A stretch of 64,000 bases of DNA from Domibacillus aminovorans (GTDB lineage Bacteria > Bacillota > Bacilli > Bacillales > Domibacillaceae), in NCBI RefSeq assembly GCF_001643235.1, contig NZ_LQWY01000005.1:62001-126000 (forward strand), given 5' to 3'. The position numbers and the translations under genes were made by a program. The notes under the pieces are model-generated. The model had not been told where the DNA came from. It ran no database searches and was given only the letters and a program-made list of their open reading frames with translations. Positions 18,749-29,704 of this stretch are shown here, one piece after another. Position 1 is the stretch's first letter. The number at the start of each line of letters is the position of its first letter.

Positions 18749-19684
18749 GTGAAACAACACATTATTGACAAAATTAAAGAGTACGATACGATCATACTTC
18801 ACCGTCACGTGCGCCCAGACCCGGATGCATACGGCTCACAAGGAGGACTGGCGGAGATTATAAAAGCAACATTCCCGGAAAAAACAGTCTTTACAGTCGG
18901 TGAAGAAGAACCGACACTTTATTTCATGCGGCGTCTCGATCAAATTGATGACAGCGTATATGAAGGAGCACTGGTTATTGTGTGTGACACAGCAAATCAA
19001 GCGCGCATTTGCGACCAGCGTTTTAAACTAGGCAAAGAAGTGATTAAAATTGACCACCATCCGAACGAAGACCCTTACGGGGACCTGCTCTGGGTTGATA
19101 CGGACGCCGCTGCGTGCAGCCAGATGGTTTACGAGTTATATAAAACATCTGACGGTCAGTTGAAAATGAGTAATGAAGCAGCCCGTCTTTTATATGCTGG
19201 TATTGTAAGTGATACAGGCCGTTTTCTATATTCTTCAACAACGATTGAAACGATGCAATATGCCGGTGAATTAATGCAATATGACTTTAACCGTCAAGAA
19301 CTATTTAACGGTATGTATGAAAAAGAAGCACATGTACTGAAAATGGAAGGCTATATTTTGCAAAACTTTAATATGGATGAGTCGGGTGTAGCGGAAGTAC
19401 GAATATCAAAAGAGCTGCTTGAAAAGTTTAATGCGACGCAGGCTGAAACATCGCAGCTCATTAGTATTTTAAATGGTGTAAAAGGCATTCGGGCATGGGT
19501 ATTTTTCATTGAAGAGGATGATCAAATCCGTGTTCGCTTCCGTTCAAAAGGAACCGTTATTAACAGTCTTGCTGTGAAATATGGCGGCGGCGGTCATCCA
19601 CTGGCAGCCGGTGCAAGTGTTTATTCATGGGAAGAAGCTACAAATGTCTTAAACGATTTAAAAGCATTGATTATAGAAAGATAA
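18749..19684 (+). CDS. nrnA: Bifunctional oligoribonuclease and PAP phosphatase NrnA
   Basis: A DHH/DHHA1-family enzyme of 311 residues that degrades 2-5 nt RNAs and dephosphorylates 3'-phosphoadenosine-5'-phosphate. The DHH motif is at 102-104 (DHHPNED), with earlier metal motifs in RHVRPDPDAYGS. The DHHA1 glycine motif is GGGGHPLAAGA near 283. Start: GTG after agaaggag. It closes with a terminator. In B. subtilis ytrH and ytrI lie between nrnA and dnaE, and neither is here. Confidence 0.95.
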   Translation: MKQHIIDKIKEYDTIILHRHVRPDPDAYGSQGGLAEIIKATFPEKTVFTVGEEEPTLYFMRRLDQIDDSVYEGALVIVCDTANQARICDQRFKLGKEVIKIDHHPNEDPYGDLLWVDTDAAACSQMVYELYKTSDGQLKMSNEAARLLYAGIVSDTGRFLYSSTTIETMQYAGELMQYDFNRQELFNGMYEKEAHVLKMEGYILQNFNMDESGVAEVRISKELLEKFNATQAETSQLISILNGVKGIRAWVFFIEEDDQIRVRFRSKGTVINSLAVKYGGGGHPLAAGASVYSWEEATNVLNDLKALIIER

Positions 19685-19703
19685 AGTGAAACTTCATTCA
19701 AGT

Positions 19704-19731
19704 AAGGAGGATTCTGTCTCCTTCTTTTTTT
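19704..19731 (+). terminator. Terminator after nrnA
   Basis: Short stem aaggag/ctcctt with an 8-base loop and a T-run. Confidence 0.7.
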
Positions 19732-19779
19732 ACGAAAGCAAGAACGTACATTCACTATATATGGAAAGGAGCGGAGGAT

Positions 19780-22700
19780 GTGTTTATTCATCTTGAAACA
19801 GAAACAGCTTTTAGCTTTCGGTCATCGACCTTAATGCCTGAATCACTGGCTAGAAAAGCGAAACAATCCGGATGCAGTGCTGTCGCATTGACAGATTACA
19901 ACACGCTTCACGCAGCCATTCCATTTTACCAAGCATGTTTAGCATTAGGCATTAAACCAATTCTTGGATTGAAAGCTGTTATTCAATCGAAATCTAGGAG
20001 CGATCAGTCGTTTCCGCTCCTTTTATATGCGAAAAACGAAAAGGGATTTTCCCAACTTGTGAAAATATCGAGTGCCATTCAAACGAAGGTGAAAGATGGG
20101 CTCCCTTTAAAATGGTTGGAGGCCTATGCTGATGGATTAGTAGCGGTACTCCCAGGAATAGACGGTGAAGTGACAGAAGATGCAGCGGCTTATTTTAATG
20201 AGTTATTTGAGCACTTTTATATCGGTATTCGCGGTCGTACATCTGAACAAAGAGTAAGAGAGATTGCAGCAACTTTTACGATCCCGCTTGTAGCGATCGG
20301 TGATGTTCAATATACAGAAAAAACAGGTGCATTCGCATCGCGCTGTCTGCAGGCTATCCGTGACAATAGACTGCTCGAAATAGAAGATGAAATAATAGAA
20401 CCAGCCAATGCATTTGAATCATTTAATGAGATAAAAAGGAAGTTTCAGGACAATCCTGAAGCGATTAAAAATACAGAGGAAATTGCGCGGTTATGTGAAG
20501 TTAAGCTGTCATTTGATGAGCGACTTATTCCATCAATTCCACTCAAAAATGGAGAAACGGCAGATTCTGTACTAAAAAAATTATGTCTCGAAGGATTAAA
20601 ACAGCGAGATGACGTGTACATGGACCGGATTAAATATGAATTGTCAGTCATTAGCGAGATGAAGTTCAGTGACTATTTTTTAATTGTTCATGACTTTATG
20701 TCATACGCAAAAAAACAAGGCATTTTAACTGGGCCGGGCCGTGGTTCTGCTGCGGGTTCACTTGTCGCTTATGCACTCGGGATTACAACGGTCGATCCGA
20801 TTGAGTTCGGTCTTTTATTTGAACGGTTTTTAAATCCGGAGCGTGTGACGATGCCTGATATTGATATTGATTTTCCAGACAATCGACGGGATGACGTGAT
20901 TCAATACATTGTCGACAAGTATGGCGCGCTTCATGCAGCACAAATTGTCACGTTTGGCACATTATCAGCGAAAGCAGTCATGCGGGATGTGGCACGTGTA
21001 TTTGGATTTGAGACAGCGGAACTCTCTCGTCTTTCGAAGCTCATCCCATCCACTTCGGGGACGAAGCTTTCGGATACGGACTTAACAGATTGGATAAATG
21101 AGTCACCTGTTCATGAACGTATTTATAGGACATCTATACTACTTGAAGGACTGCCACGCCATACGTCGACGCATGCAGCGGGTATGATTATATCGGAAGA
21201 ACCGCTGACAAACCGCGTGCCGATCATGGATGGGCATGATGGTGTATATTTAACGCAATATGCGATGGACGCACTCGAATCAATCGGGCTCTTGAAAATT
21301 GATTTGCTTGGGCTGCGTAATTTAACCATTATCGAACGTATTCAATCGTCCATTAAACGTGCGACAGGGAAGTTAATTGATTTCAATTCGCTGCCGCTAC
21401 ATGATGAATTGGTGTTTAAACTGCTTGGCAAGGGAAAAACAGCAGGTATTTTTCAGTTTGAATCAGACGGTATGAAAAATGTACTTATGCAATTAAAACC
21501 GGACCGTTTTGAAGATATGGTGGCCGTCAATGCTTTGTACCGGCCGGGTCCAATGAGTCAAATCCCTGTTTATATAAAACGACGCCATGGTGCGGAGCAG
21601 GTCAGCTATATGCATCCAGTTTTAGAAACCATTTTAAAGCCAACGTACGGCATTATTGTATATCAAGAGCAAATTATTCAAATCGCGGTTGAACTGGCTG
21701 GTTTCACGCCCGGTGAAGCGGATATGCTTCGCCGGGCTGTCAGCAAAAAGAAAAAAGAAACGCTGGAAGAAGAGCGGCGCCATTTCATTAACGGTGCACG
21801 CCAAAAAGGAATTGGAGAAAACATTGCATCCACTGTGTATGATTTCATTGTCCATTTTGCTGATTATGGATTTAATAGAAGCCATGCAGTCGCCTATAGT
21901 ATGATCGCTTACTGGCTTGCCTGGCTGAAAGCACACTATCCTGCACATTTTCTGGCCGAGCTTTTACAATCTTCTGTTGGCAATGAAGATAAGTTTCGAC
22001 AATATATGGCGGAAGCAGCTGAATATTCGATTCCGTTTCTCCCACCGTCTGTTAATAAAAGTGGCTATTCATTTCAAACGGCGAAAGAAGGAATCCGGTT
22101 TGGACTCGTTCCGGTGAAAGGTATCGGTCAGTCTGCCGCCAAAGCTATTATTGATGCAAGACGAAACGAGTCGTTTAAAGATTTATTTGACTTTTGTCTG
22201 CGCGTGCCGCTCCATATCGTCAACCGGAATGCCATCAAATCGCTTATTGTCTCCGGCGCAATGGATGAGTTTGGAAAAGATCGGGCTGTCTTGCTTGCGA
22301 GCATTGATGCGGCACTTGAACATGCGGCGCTTTTAAATCCGGATGAAGGGAGCTTGTTTGAAGGACTGGACCTCTCGTTTAAACCAAAATATACGGAGGC
22401 AGACGAAATGCCAGTGGATGTGAAACTAGAAAAAGAGAAAGACGTGCTCGGCGTCTACATTTCTGATCACCCGATTGCAAGACGGCGGCCATCGTTAACA
22501 GCGGCTGGTGCAGTTCCGCTCATATCCATTCCAATAAACCGCCAGGTTCAAGCTGGCGGATTGATCGGTGCCATTCGTGAAATTCGGACGAAAAAGGGCG
22601 ATAAAATGGCTTTTATAAACGTAATGGATGAGACAGGAGAGCGGGACGCGGTCCTATTTCCAGAAGTGTACCGGAAATACGCAACGACTATTGAAAAAGG

Positions 22701-23037
22701 GACTGCCGTGTTCATTACTGGTTCAGCAGAAGAACGAAATCATACGGTGCAGCTTGTTGTCCAAATGATTCAGCTGCTGGACGAAGGTTTGAATCAAGCG
22801 CTTGAAGAGAGGCAGACATTGTACATTAAAGTGCCAGAAGGACCTGGAACGGATCAACTGGCAGAGCGAGTATATGAATTATTGCTCGATTCTCCGGGGC
22901 GTACGTCTGTTGTCATTCATTATGAACGAACGAAAGAAACGGTGCGGCTCGGTAAAAAATATTTTGTTTCACCAGGAGAACATCTTGTGCATGCATTGAG
23001 TAAAGAATGTGGGACGGAAAATGTCGTGCTGAAGTAG
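19780..23037 (+). CDS. dnaE: DNA polymerase III alpha subunit DnaE
   Basis: The replicative polymerase that extends primers on the lagging strand alongside PolC. It has 1085 residues (B. subtilis 1115). Domains: PHP (about 1-220), polymerase core with catalytic MPDIDIDF (aspartates at about 360, 362, 364), GPGRGSAAGS near 325, helix-hairpin-helix region (PVKGIGQSAAKAI) and an OB fold (about 925-1010). There is no inserted exonuclease domain, so it is DnaE and not PolC. The first PHP metal motif is degenerate: HLETETAFSF replaces HxHSxYS. Start: GTG at 19780 after gaaaggagcggagg. The out-of-frame ATG beside it is not used. Confidence 0.96.
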   Translation: MFIHLETETAFSFRSSTLMPESLARKAKQSGCSAVALTDYNTLHAAIPFYQACLALGIKPILGLKAVIQSKSRSDQSFPLLLYAKNEKGFSQLVKISSAIQTKVKDGLPLKWLEAYADGLVAVLPGIDGEVTEDAAAYFNELFEHFYIGIRGRTSEQRVREIAATFTIPLVAIGDVQYTEKTGAFASRCLQAIRDNRLLEIEDEIIEPANAFESFNEIKRKFQDNPEAIKNTEEIARLCEVKLSFDERLIPSIPLKNGETADSVLKKLCLEGLKQRDDVYMDRIKYELSVISEMKFSDYFLIVHDFMSYAKKQGILTGPGRGSAAGSLVAYALGITTVDPIEFGLLFERFLNPERVTMPDIDIDFPDNRRDDVIQYIVDKYGALHAAQIVTFGTLSAKAVMRDVARVFGFETAELSRLSKLIPSTSGTKLSDTDLTDWINESPVHERIYRTSILLEGLPRHTSTHAAGMIISEEPLTNRVPIMDGHDGVYLTQYAMDALESIGLLKIDLLGLRNLTIIERIQSSIKRATGKLIDFNSLPLHDELVFKLLGKGKTAGIFQFESDGMKNVLMQLKPDRFEDMVAVNALYRPGPMSQIPVYIKRRHGAEQVSYMHPVLETILKPTYGIIVYQEQIIQIAVELAGFTPGEADMLRRAVSKKKKETLEEERRHFINGARQKGIGENIASTVYDFIVHFADYGFNRSHAVAYSMIAYWLAWLKAHYPAHFLAELLQSSVGNEDKFRQYMAEAAEYSIPFLPPSVNKSGYSFQTAKEGIRFGLVPVKGIGQSAAKAIIDARRNESFKDLFDFCLRVPLHIVNRNAIKSLIVSGAMDEFGKDRAVLLASIDAALEHAALLNPDEGSLFEGLDLSFKPKYTEADEMPVDVKLEKEKDVLGVYISDHPIARRRPSLTAAGAVPLISIPINRQVQAGGLIGAIREIRTKKGDKMAFINVMDETGERDAVLFPEVYRKYATTIEKGTAVFITGSAEERNHTVQLVVQMIQLLDEGLNQALEERQTLYIKVPEGPGTDQLAERVYELLLDSPGRTSVVIHYERTKETVRLGKKYFVSPGEHLVHALSKECGTENVVLK

Positions 23038-23055
23038 CTGTAACTACTTTACAAT

Positions 23056-23084
23056 TTTACGATAATCGTATAAAGTGTTATAGT
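23056..23084 (+). promoter_or_regulatory. Probable sigma-A promoter of malic enzyme operon
   Basis: TTTACG, a 17-base spacer and TATAGT, followed immediately by a palindromic operator. Confidence 0.65.
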
Positions 23085-23091
23085 AAATCAT

Positions 23092-23104
23092 GTGGTCTGA
23101 CCAC
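23092..23104. promoter_or_regulatory. FadR/GntR-type operator at the malic enzyme promoter
   Basis: GTGGTCTGACCAC is a perfect palindrome with one central base and fits the TGGTnnnACCA type bound by FadR-subfamily GntR regulators (as in PdhR and LldR sites). It covers the predicted transcription start. The gene directly after the malic enzyme encodes such a regulator, so autoregulation is likely. Confidence 0.7.
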
Positions 23105-23132
23105 TTGAATGAATATACGGGAGAGATGAGAA

Positions 23133-24371
23133 ATGTCCAATCGCGAAGATGCTCTGCACATGCACAGAGAGAACCAAGGGAAACTGTCCACAGGTATTAA
23201 AACACCAGTGAAAAATGCACATGATTTGAGTCTAGCGTACTCACCAGGTGTGGCAGAACCATGTAAAGAAATTTATGAAAAACCAGAAACCGTGTATGAT
23301 TATACGATGAAAGGTAACATGGTAGGGGTTGTTTCCAATGGGACTGCTGTACTTGGGCTAGGCAACATTGGTCCCGAAGCAGCTTTGCCGGTTATGGAAG
23401 GGAAAGCTGTTTTGTTTAAAAGCTTCGCGGGGGTAGATGCATTTCCAATCTGTTTAGATACGATAGATCCTGAAAAAATTATTGAAACAGTCAAATTGAT
23501 GGAGCCAACATTTGGCGGTATTAATTTAGAAGATATTGCAGCACCGAACTGTTTTATTATTGAAGAGCGGTTGAAAAAAGAAACGAATATTCCTGTTTTC
23601 CATGATGATCAGCATGGTACAGCGATTGTTACTACGGCAGGACTTATTAATGCGCTTAAAATAACGGGACGTAAATTGGCTGATATTAAAGTTGTTGCAA
23701 ATGGTGCGGGAGCTGCAGGTATTGCGATCATTAAACTATTGACAGGTTATGGCGTGCAAAATATCATTATGTGTGATTCACGTGGAGCGATTTATGAAGG
23801 CCGTCCAGAAGGAATGAATCCTGTCAAAGAAGAAGTCGCGAAATTCACAAACCGTGAGAAGCAAGCAGGAAATCTGGCGGACGTTATTCAAGGTGCAGAT
23901 GTCTTTATCGGGGTATCGGTTGCCGGTGCGCTTACGAAAGAAATGATCGAAACGATGAACAAAGAACCAATTATTTTTGCCATGGCGAATCCGACGCCGG
24001 AAATTATGCCAGAAGAAGCAAAAAAGGCTGGTGCAAAAGTAATCGGAACAGGTCGTTCAGATTTTCCAAACCAAGTCAATAATGTACTCGCATTTCCAGG
24101 CATTTTCCGCGGTGCATTGGATGCACGCGCAACGCATATTAATGAAAAAATGAAGCAGGCGGCTGTCGAAGCAATCGCTGGACTTATTGAAGAACATGAA
24201 CTTCATTCAGATTATGTCATTCCAAGTCCGTTCGATGCACGCGTGGCACCAGCTGTTGCAGCAGCAGTAGCAAAAGCCGCGATGGAGACGGGTGTCGCTC
24301 GTTTGAAAGTGGACCCAGAAGAAGTGCGTGAAAAAACGATTCGATTATCGTTAATTGGCAAAGGCGAATAA
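23133..24371 (+). CDS. ytsJ: NAD(P)-dependent malic enzyme (YtsJ type)
   Basis: Converts malate to pyruvate and CO2 with reduction of NAD or NADP. The 412 residues match the short bacterial malic enzymes such as B. subtilis YtsJ. Visible are the catalytic region SLAYSPGVAEPC, metal ligands in FHDDQHGTAIVTTA and the Rossmann motif ANGAGAAGIAI. YtsJ prefers NADP in B. subtilis, which I cannot verify here. It is followed with no gap by a GntR regulator, accD and accA. This links malate use, pyruvate supply and fatty-acid synthesis. A palindromic operator overlaps its transcription start. Confidence 0.95.
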   Translation: MSNREDALHMHRENQGKLSTGIKTPVKNAHDLSLAYSPGVAEPCKEIYEKPETVYDYTMKGNMVGVVSNGTAVLGLGNIGPEAALPVMEGKAVLFKSFAGVDAFPICLDTIDPEKIIETVKLMEPTFGGINLEDIAAPNCFIIEERLKKETNIPVFHDDQHGTAIVTTAGLINALKITGRKLADIKVVANGAGAAGIAIIKLLTGYGVQNIIMCDSRGAIYEGRPEGMNPVKEEVAKFTNREKQAGNLADVIQGADVFIGVSVAGALTKEMIETMNKEPIIFAMANPTPEIMPEEAKKAGAKVIGTGRSDFPNQVNNVLAFPGIFRGALDARATHINEKMKQAAVEAIAGLIEEHELHSDYVIPSPFDARVAPAVAAAVAKAAMETGVARLKVDPEEVREKTIRLSLIGKGE

Positions 24372-24911
24372 ATGACGGAATCAAAGCGTCCGCCATCAAA
24401 GTTTGTGGCAGCTATTTCACATATTCAAGAGATAATTAAAGCGGATCGGATCAAACGGGGAGATAAACTCCCATCCGAGCGTGAATTATCAGAGCGGCTA
24501 TCCATTGGCCGCTCTTCTGTTCGCGAAGCATTACGTGCACTTGAACTTCTCGGCTTGATTGAAACAAGACGGGGAGAAGGAACATACCTTCGTGATTTTA
24601 AAGACCATCAGCTGGTTCCGTTAATCGGTACATTTATTTTTAACGATGACCAAAAAAAAGAACACATTCACGATATGAAAGCCATTTTAGAATTGGGTTG
24701 CCTCGCCCTATTGGCCGTGCAGCCTGATTTTAATCAAAATTCATTTAACTATACAGAGGCGGCATTTCATGAGTTGATGGATGCTTCGGGCAATAGCCTG
24801 CTGAAAAAAATGTGGCTGATCATTTCTGACTATGGCGGTGATAGCGGTGGACAAGCAGATGAACGTTTAACCAAGCTTTTATCAGGAATTAGACACATCA
24901 ATCACTCATAA
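24372..24911 (+). CDS. GntR-family regulator, FadR subfamily, short
   Basis: A 179-residue transcription regulator. The winged helix-turn-helix (about 12-75) has the GntR signature IKRGDKLPSERELSERLSIGRSSVREALRALELLGLIETRRGEGTY region. The remainder resembles an all-helical FCD ligand domain but is short (about 100 residues rather than 130-150), and the usual metal histidines are not obvious. It starts directly on the malic enzyme stop codon and precedes accD. The matching FadR-type palindrome at 23092 suggests that it represses its own operon. The effector is unknown. A malate- or acyl-derived signal would suit the neighbours. Confidence 0.85.
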   Translation: MTESKRPPSKFVAAISHIQEIIKADRIKRGDKLPSERELSERLSIGRSSVREALRALELLGLIETRRGEGTYLRDFKDHQLVPLIGTFIFNDDQKKEHIHDMKAILELGCLALLAVQPDFNQNSFNYTEAAFHELMDASGNSLLKKMWLIISDYGGDSGGQADERLTKLLSGIRHINHS

Positions 24912-24933
24912 GGATGATTAAAGGGGTGGGACA

Positions 24934-25809
24934 GTGGCAATAAAAGATATGTTTACAAAACAAAAACCAAAAAAGAAAAAGTATGCAACAATTCCATCAG
25001 AGGCGGCCAAACAGGACGTACCAGAAGGCATTATGCAAAAATGCCCGAAGTGTAAAAAAATTATGTATAAGAAAGAATTGAAGAAAAATCATCAAGTTTG
25101 TCTCGGCTGTGGCTATCATTATCAAATGACTGCGTATGAGCGTATTGAATCACTTCTCGATGAAGGATCATTCCGTGAACTAGATAAGGACCTTTCAACA
25201 ACCAATCCGCTTAATTTTCCAGGCTATGATGAAAAAATAGCAGGTGACCAGAAAAAAACGGGTATGAACGAAGCGATTGTGACCGGTGTCGGTTCGATTG
25301 ACGGACACGAAGCAGTATTTGCGATTATGGATGCGTCTTTCCGAATGGGCAGCATGGGTTCAGTCGTCGGTGAGAAAATTGCCCGCGCTGTTGAAGAAGC
25401 CATTTGTCTTCATATTCCATTTATTATTTTTACAGCTTCAGGCGGTGCACGTATGCAGGAAGGCGTTTTGTCCTTGATGCAAATGGCAAAGACTGGTGCA
25501 GCATTAAAACGGCTCAGTGACCGCGGAGGACTTATTATTTCTGTTATGACTCATCCAACAACAGGTGGTGTGTCCGCAAGCTTTGCATCACTAGGTGATT
25601 ATAACTTTGCAGAACCTGGTGCATTAATTGGTTTTGCCGGCCGCCGCATCATCGAACAGACGATTCGAGAAAAGCTGCCGGAAGACTTTCAAACAGCTGA
25701 ATTTTTATTGAAATGTGGACAACTGGATGCGGTTCTTCACCGCAGTGCTATGAAAGAAAAGTTATCCTTTTTACTCGACATTCATCAACCAGGCGGTGAT
25801 AAAAAATGA
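24934..25809 (+). CDS. accD: Acetyl-CoA carboxylase carboxyltransferase subunit beta
   Basis: Beta half of the carboxyltransferase that makes malonyl-CoA, the first step of fatty-acid synthesis. The protein has 291 residues. The N-terminal zinc ribbon has C37, C40, C56 and C59 (CPKC, CLGC). The crotonase-like core includes [19 protein letters not shown] and [14 protein letters not shown]. Start: GTG after aaaggggtggg. It overlaps accA by four bases (ATGA), as expected for subunits made in equal amounts. Confidence 0.97.
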   Translation: MAIKDMFTKQKPKKKKYATIPSEAAKQDVPEGIMQKCPKCKKIMYKKELKKNHQVCLGCGYHYQMTAYERIESLLDEGSFRELDKDLSTTNPLNFPGYDEKIAGDQKKTGMNEAIVTGVGSIDGHEAVFAIMDASFRMGSMGSVVGEKIARAVEEAICLHIPFIIFTASGGARMQEGVLSLMQMAKTGAALKRLSDRGGLIISVMTHPTTGGVSASFASLGDYNFAEPGALIGFAGRRIIEQTIREKLPEDFQTAEFLLKCGQLDAVLHRSAMKEKLSFLLDIHQPGGDKK

Positions 25810-26777
25810 CGGGACTTGAATTTGAAAAACCGGTCCGTGATCTGCAAGAAAGAATTGCGGAACTCAAAAACTTTACTTCCACGACTGACATTGATTTGTC
25901 AGATGAAATTACCAAGCTGGAGCTCCGGTTAAAAAAGCTGGAAGATGATATTTATAACAGTATGACACCTTGGGATCGTGTTCAAATGGCGCGCCATCCA
26001 AATCGTCCGACAACACTTGATTACATATCGCACTTATTTGAAGATTTTTTTGAACTACATGGCGATCGGACGTACGGGGATGATGCAGCGATTGTCGCTG
26101 GTGTCGCCAAATACCATGGCATTCCTGTGACAGTGATTGGTCATCAGCGTGGGCGTGATACGAAGGAAAATATTAAACGTACATTTGGCATGCCTCACCC
26201 GGAAGGATACCGGAAAGCTTTGCGCTTGATGAAGCAGGCGGAGAAATTTAACCGTCCGATTATTTGTTTAATTGATACGAAAGGAGCATATCCTGGTAAA
26301 GCAGCAGAAGAACGAGGACAAAGCGAAGCCATTGCCCGCAATATTTTTGAAATGGCCGGTTTCCGCGTTCCGATTATATGTATTGTTATTGGTGAAGGTG
26401 GAAGTGGCGGAGCGCTTGCGCTTGGTGTCGGAGACCGTTTGTTTATGCTTGAAAATTCTACGTATTCCGTGATTTCACCGGAAGGCGCAGCAGCTTTATT
26501 GTGGAAAGATGCGTCACTTGCAAAACAAGCTGCGGAAACGATGAAAATTACTGCACTAGATTTGCATTCACTTGGTATTATCGATAAAATTATTCCTGAA
26601 GTGCGCGGTGGTGCACATCGAGATGCATTAGGCCAGGCCTTATTGATTGATGACGTGCTAAAGCCGGCGCTTCATTCGTTGCAGATAATTGATTCAGATA
26701 CGCTTATCGAACAGCGATATGAAAAGTATAAGCAGATCGGCGGTTATGCCGAAGAAAAAACCGGCCCAAAAGGATAA
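25806..26777 (+). CDS. accA: Acetyl-CoA carboxylase carboxyltransferase subunit alpha
   Basis: Alpha half of the carboxyltransferase, 323 residues. Typical motifs are [53 protein letters not shown] region, and [16 protein letters not shown]. It works as an alpha2beta2 complex with AccD, transferring CO2 from carboxybiotin to acetyl-CoA. The biotin carboxylase and carrier genes are not in this window. The stop codon lies in the loop of a terminator. Confidence 0.97.
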   Translation: MTGLEFEKPVRDLQERIAELKNFTSTTDIDLSDEITKLELRLKKLEDDIYNSMTPWDRVQMARHPNRPTTLDYISHLFEDFFELHGDRTYGDDAAIVAGVAKYHGIPVTVIGHQRGRDTKENIKRTFGMPHPEGYRKALRLMKQAEKFNRPIICLIDTKGAYPGKAAEERGQSEAIARNIFEMAGFRVPIICIVIGEGGSGGALALGVGDRLFMLENSTYSVISPEGAAALLWKDASLAKQAAETMKITALDLHSLGIIDKIIPEVRGGAHRDALGQALLIDDVLKPALHSLQIIDSDTLIEQRYEKYKQIGGYAEEKTGPKG

Positions 26778-26797
26778 CCTTTTCGGGTCGGTTTTTT
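26757..26797 (+). terminator. Terminator after accA
   Basis: Stem aaccggcccaaaagg pairs with ccttttcgggtcggtt with one bulge, then a T-run. The accA stop codon is within it. Confidence 0.8.
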
Positions 26798-26835
26798 GGG
26801 GGCTTAAAACGTCCCGAAAATTGTTTTTTTTTCGT

Positions 26836-26849
26836 TGTGAACGCTTACT
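26836..26849 (+). promoter_or_regulatory. cre-like site upstream of pfkA
   Basis: TGTGAACGCTTACT matches the CcpA cre consensus (TGWAANCGNTNWCA) with two mismatches. It lies just upstream of the pfkA promoter, a position that can serve activation. Confidence 0.4.
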
Positions 26850-26862
26850 TTTTGAGTAAAGA

Positions 26863-26891
26863 TTGTGAAGCAGAAAACGTTCTGTTATCTT
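26863..26891 (+). promoter_or_regulatory. Probable promoter of pfkA-pyk
   Basis: TTGTGA, a 17-base spacer and TATCTT, about 60 bases before pfkA. Confidence 0.55.
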
Positions 26892-26933
26892 AAAAGAAGA
26901 TGTGCATAAGAGAATTGTGACTGACAATAATGA

Positions 26934-27911
<978 letters not shown>

Positions 27912-27934
27912 TGAAAAAACAGGAGGAACTATCA

Positions 27935-29704
27935 ATGCAAAAAACGAAAATTGTCTGTACGATCGGACCGGCAAGTGAAAGTCTTGAAATGTTGCAATCA
28001 TTAATGGAAGCCGGCATGAATGTTGCCCGTTTGAATTTTTCACACGGCAGCCATGAAGAACATGGAGCTCGCATCCAAAATATTCGCCAAGCAGCAAAAA
28101 ACACAGGGAAATCAATTGGAATATTGCTGGATACGAAAGGACCGGAAATCCGCACACATGATATGGAAAATGGTTCGATTGAAATGGTCAGCGGTACAAA
28201 CGCCGTTATTTCGATGACAGAAGTGACGGGTACTCCGGAAAGATTTTCAATTACGTATCCAGGGCTTATTAATGATGTAGAACCAGGTTCAAGCATTTTG
28301 CTTGATGATGGATTAATTGGTCTTTCAGTAACAAGTATTAACCACGAAAAAGGCGAAATTGCAGTCCGTGTGTTAAACAGCGGCACATTGAAAAATAAAA
28401 AAGGCGTAAATGTACCAGGTGTATCTGTTAAATTGCCAGGTATTACGGAAAAAGATGCAGCAGATATCCTTTTTGGTGTTGAACAAGACGTTGATTTTAT
28501 CGCAGCATCGTTCGTACGCCGTGCATCAGACGTTCTTGATATTCGCCAACTTCTTGAAAAACATAATGCAACACATATTCAAATCATTCCGAAAATTGAA
28601 AACCAGGAAGGCGTCGACAATATTGATAGTATCTTAGAAATATCAGAAGGATTGATGGTTGCCCGTGGAGATCTCGGTGTAGAAATTCCAGCTGAGGAAG
28701 TACCAATTGTTCAAAAAAAGCTGATCAAAAAGTGTAATATGCTTGGGAAGCCAGTTATTACAGCGACTCAAATGCTCGATTCAATGCAGCGAAACCCTCG
28801 TCCGACACGTGCGGAAGCAAGTGACGTCGCCAATGCTATTTTCGATGGAACGGATGCGATTATGCTTTCCGGTGAAACAGCAGCGGGTAACTATCCACTC
28901 GAGGCCGTTCAAACGATGCAGAACATTGCGATACGTGCAGAAGAAGAACTTCCGATGAAAAAAGACATACCGGCGCGCCGGCGCAACAATACAGGCCGCT
29001 TAACGGTAACAGATGCAATCGGTCAATCTGTTGCAAAAATAGCGGAAGCACTCGAAGTTCGTGCCATTATTGCACCGACAGAAAGTGGTCATACAGCACG
29101 AATGATTTCACGCTATCGTGCAAAAGCATCTGTTATTGCCGTTACAGAAAGCGAGCGTATATCTAGACGTTTATCACTTGCTTGGGGTGTATTCCCTGTG
29201 CTTAGTCCTAATAAAGTGAAATCAACAGATGAAATGCTTGAAATGGCCGTTGCACGCTGTCTAGAAGAGAAATTGATCAGCCGCAGTGACCTCGTAGTCA
29301 TTACAGCAGGTGTACCAGTCGGTGAATCGGGTACAACGAACTTAATGAAAATCCACATTGTCGGTGATATTTTAGTGAAAGCACAAGGAATTGGTCGTCA
29401 TTCCGCTTATGGTAAGGTCGTAACAGCAAAAACAGCAACAGAAGCACTGCAAAAAGTAGAACAGGGCGATATTCTTGTCACGTACGGAACAGACCGCGAT
29501 ATGATGCCTGCTATTGAAAAATGTGCAGCGATCATTACTGAAGAAGGCGGTTTAACAAGCCATGCAGCAGTTGTTGGAATCAGCCTCGGTATTCCAGTCA
29601 TTATTGACTTGAAAGATGCGCTTACAAAGCTTAAAGACGGTCAGGAAATTACGGTTGACGCAGCACGCGGTATTATTTATAACGGCCATGCTAACGTTTT
29701 GTAA
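27935..29704 (+). CDS. pyk: Pyruvate kinase with C-terminal PEP-utilising domain
   Basis: Makes pyruvate and ATP from phosphoenolpyruvate. It has 589 residues: the barrel and lid (1-350, [12 protein letters not shown] and [11 protein letters not shown] with ATQMLDSM), the allosteric domain (350-470) and the extra C-terminal PEP-utilising domain (about 480-589, [13 protein letters not shown]) found in Bacillaceae pyruvate kinases. The start at 27935 follows aggaggaac. An earlier in-frame ATG at 27911 overlaps the pfkA stop and lacks a ribosome-binding site. Its last 14 bases overlap the end of ytvI on the other strand. Confidence 0.97.
   Translation: MQKTKIVCTIGPASESLEMLQSLMEAGMNVARLNFSHGSHEEHGARIQNIRQAAKNTGKSIGILLDTKGPEIRTHDMENGSIEMVSGTNAVISMTEVTGTPERFSITYPGLINDVEPGSSILLDDGLIGLSVTSINHEKGEIAVRVLNSGTLKNKKGVNVPGVSVKLPGITEKDAADILFGVEQDVDFIAASFVRRASDVLDIRQLLEKHNATHIQIIPKIENQEGVDNIDSILEISEGLMVARGDLGVEIPAEEVPIVQKKLIKKCNMLGKPVITATQMLDSMQRNPRPTRAEASDVANAIFDGTDAIMLSGETAAGNYPLEAVQTMQNIAIRAEEELPMKKDIPARRRNNTGRLTVTDAIGQSVAKIAEALEVRAIIAPTESGHTARMISRYRAKASVIAVTESERISRRLSLAWGVFPVLSPNKVKSTDEMLEMAVARCLEEKLISRSDLVVITAGVPVGESGTTNLMKIHIVGDILVKAQGIGRHSAYGKVVTAKTATEALQKVEQGDILVTYGTDRDMMPAIEKCAAIITEEGGLTSHAAVVGISLGIPVIIDLKDALTKLKDGQEITVDAARGIIYNGHANVL

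Noticed and set aside
23031-23050. Small hairpin at the end of dnaE (aagtag/ctactt)
   Set aside because: Short stem and no T-run.
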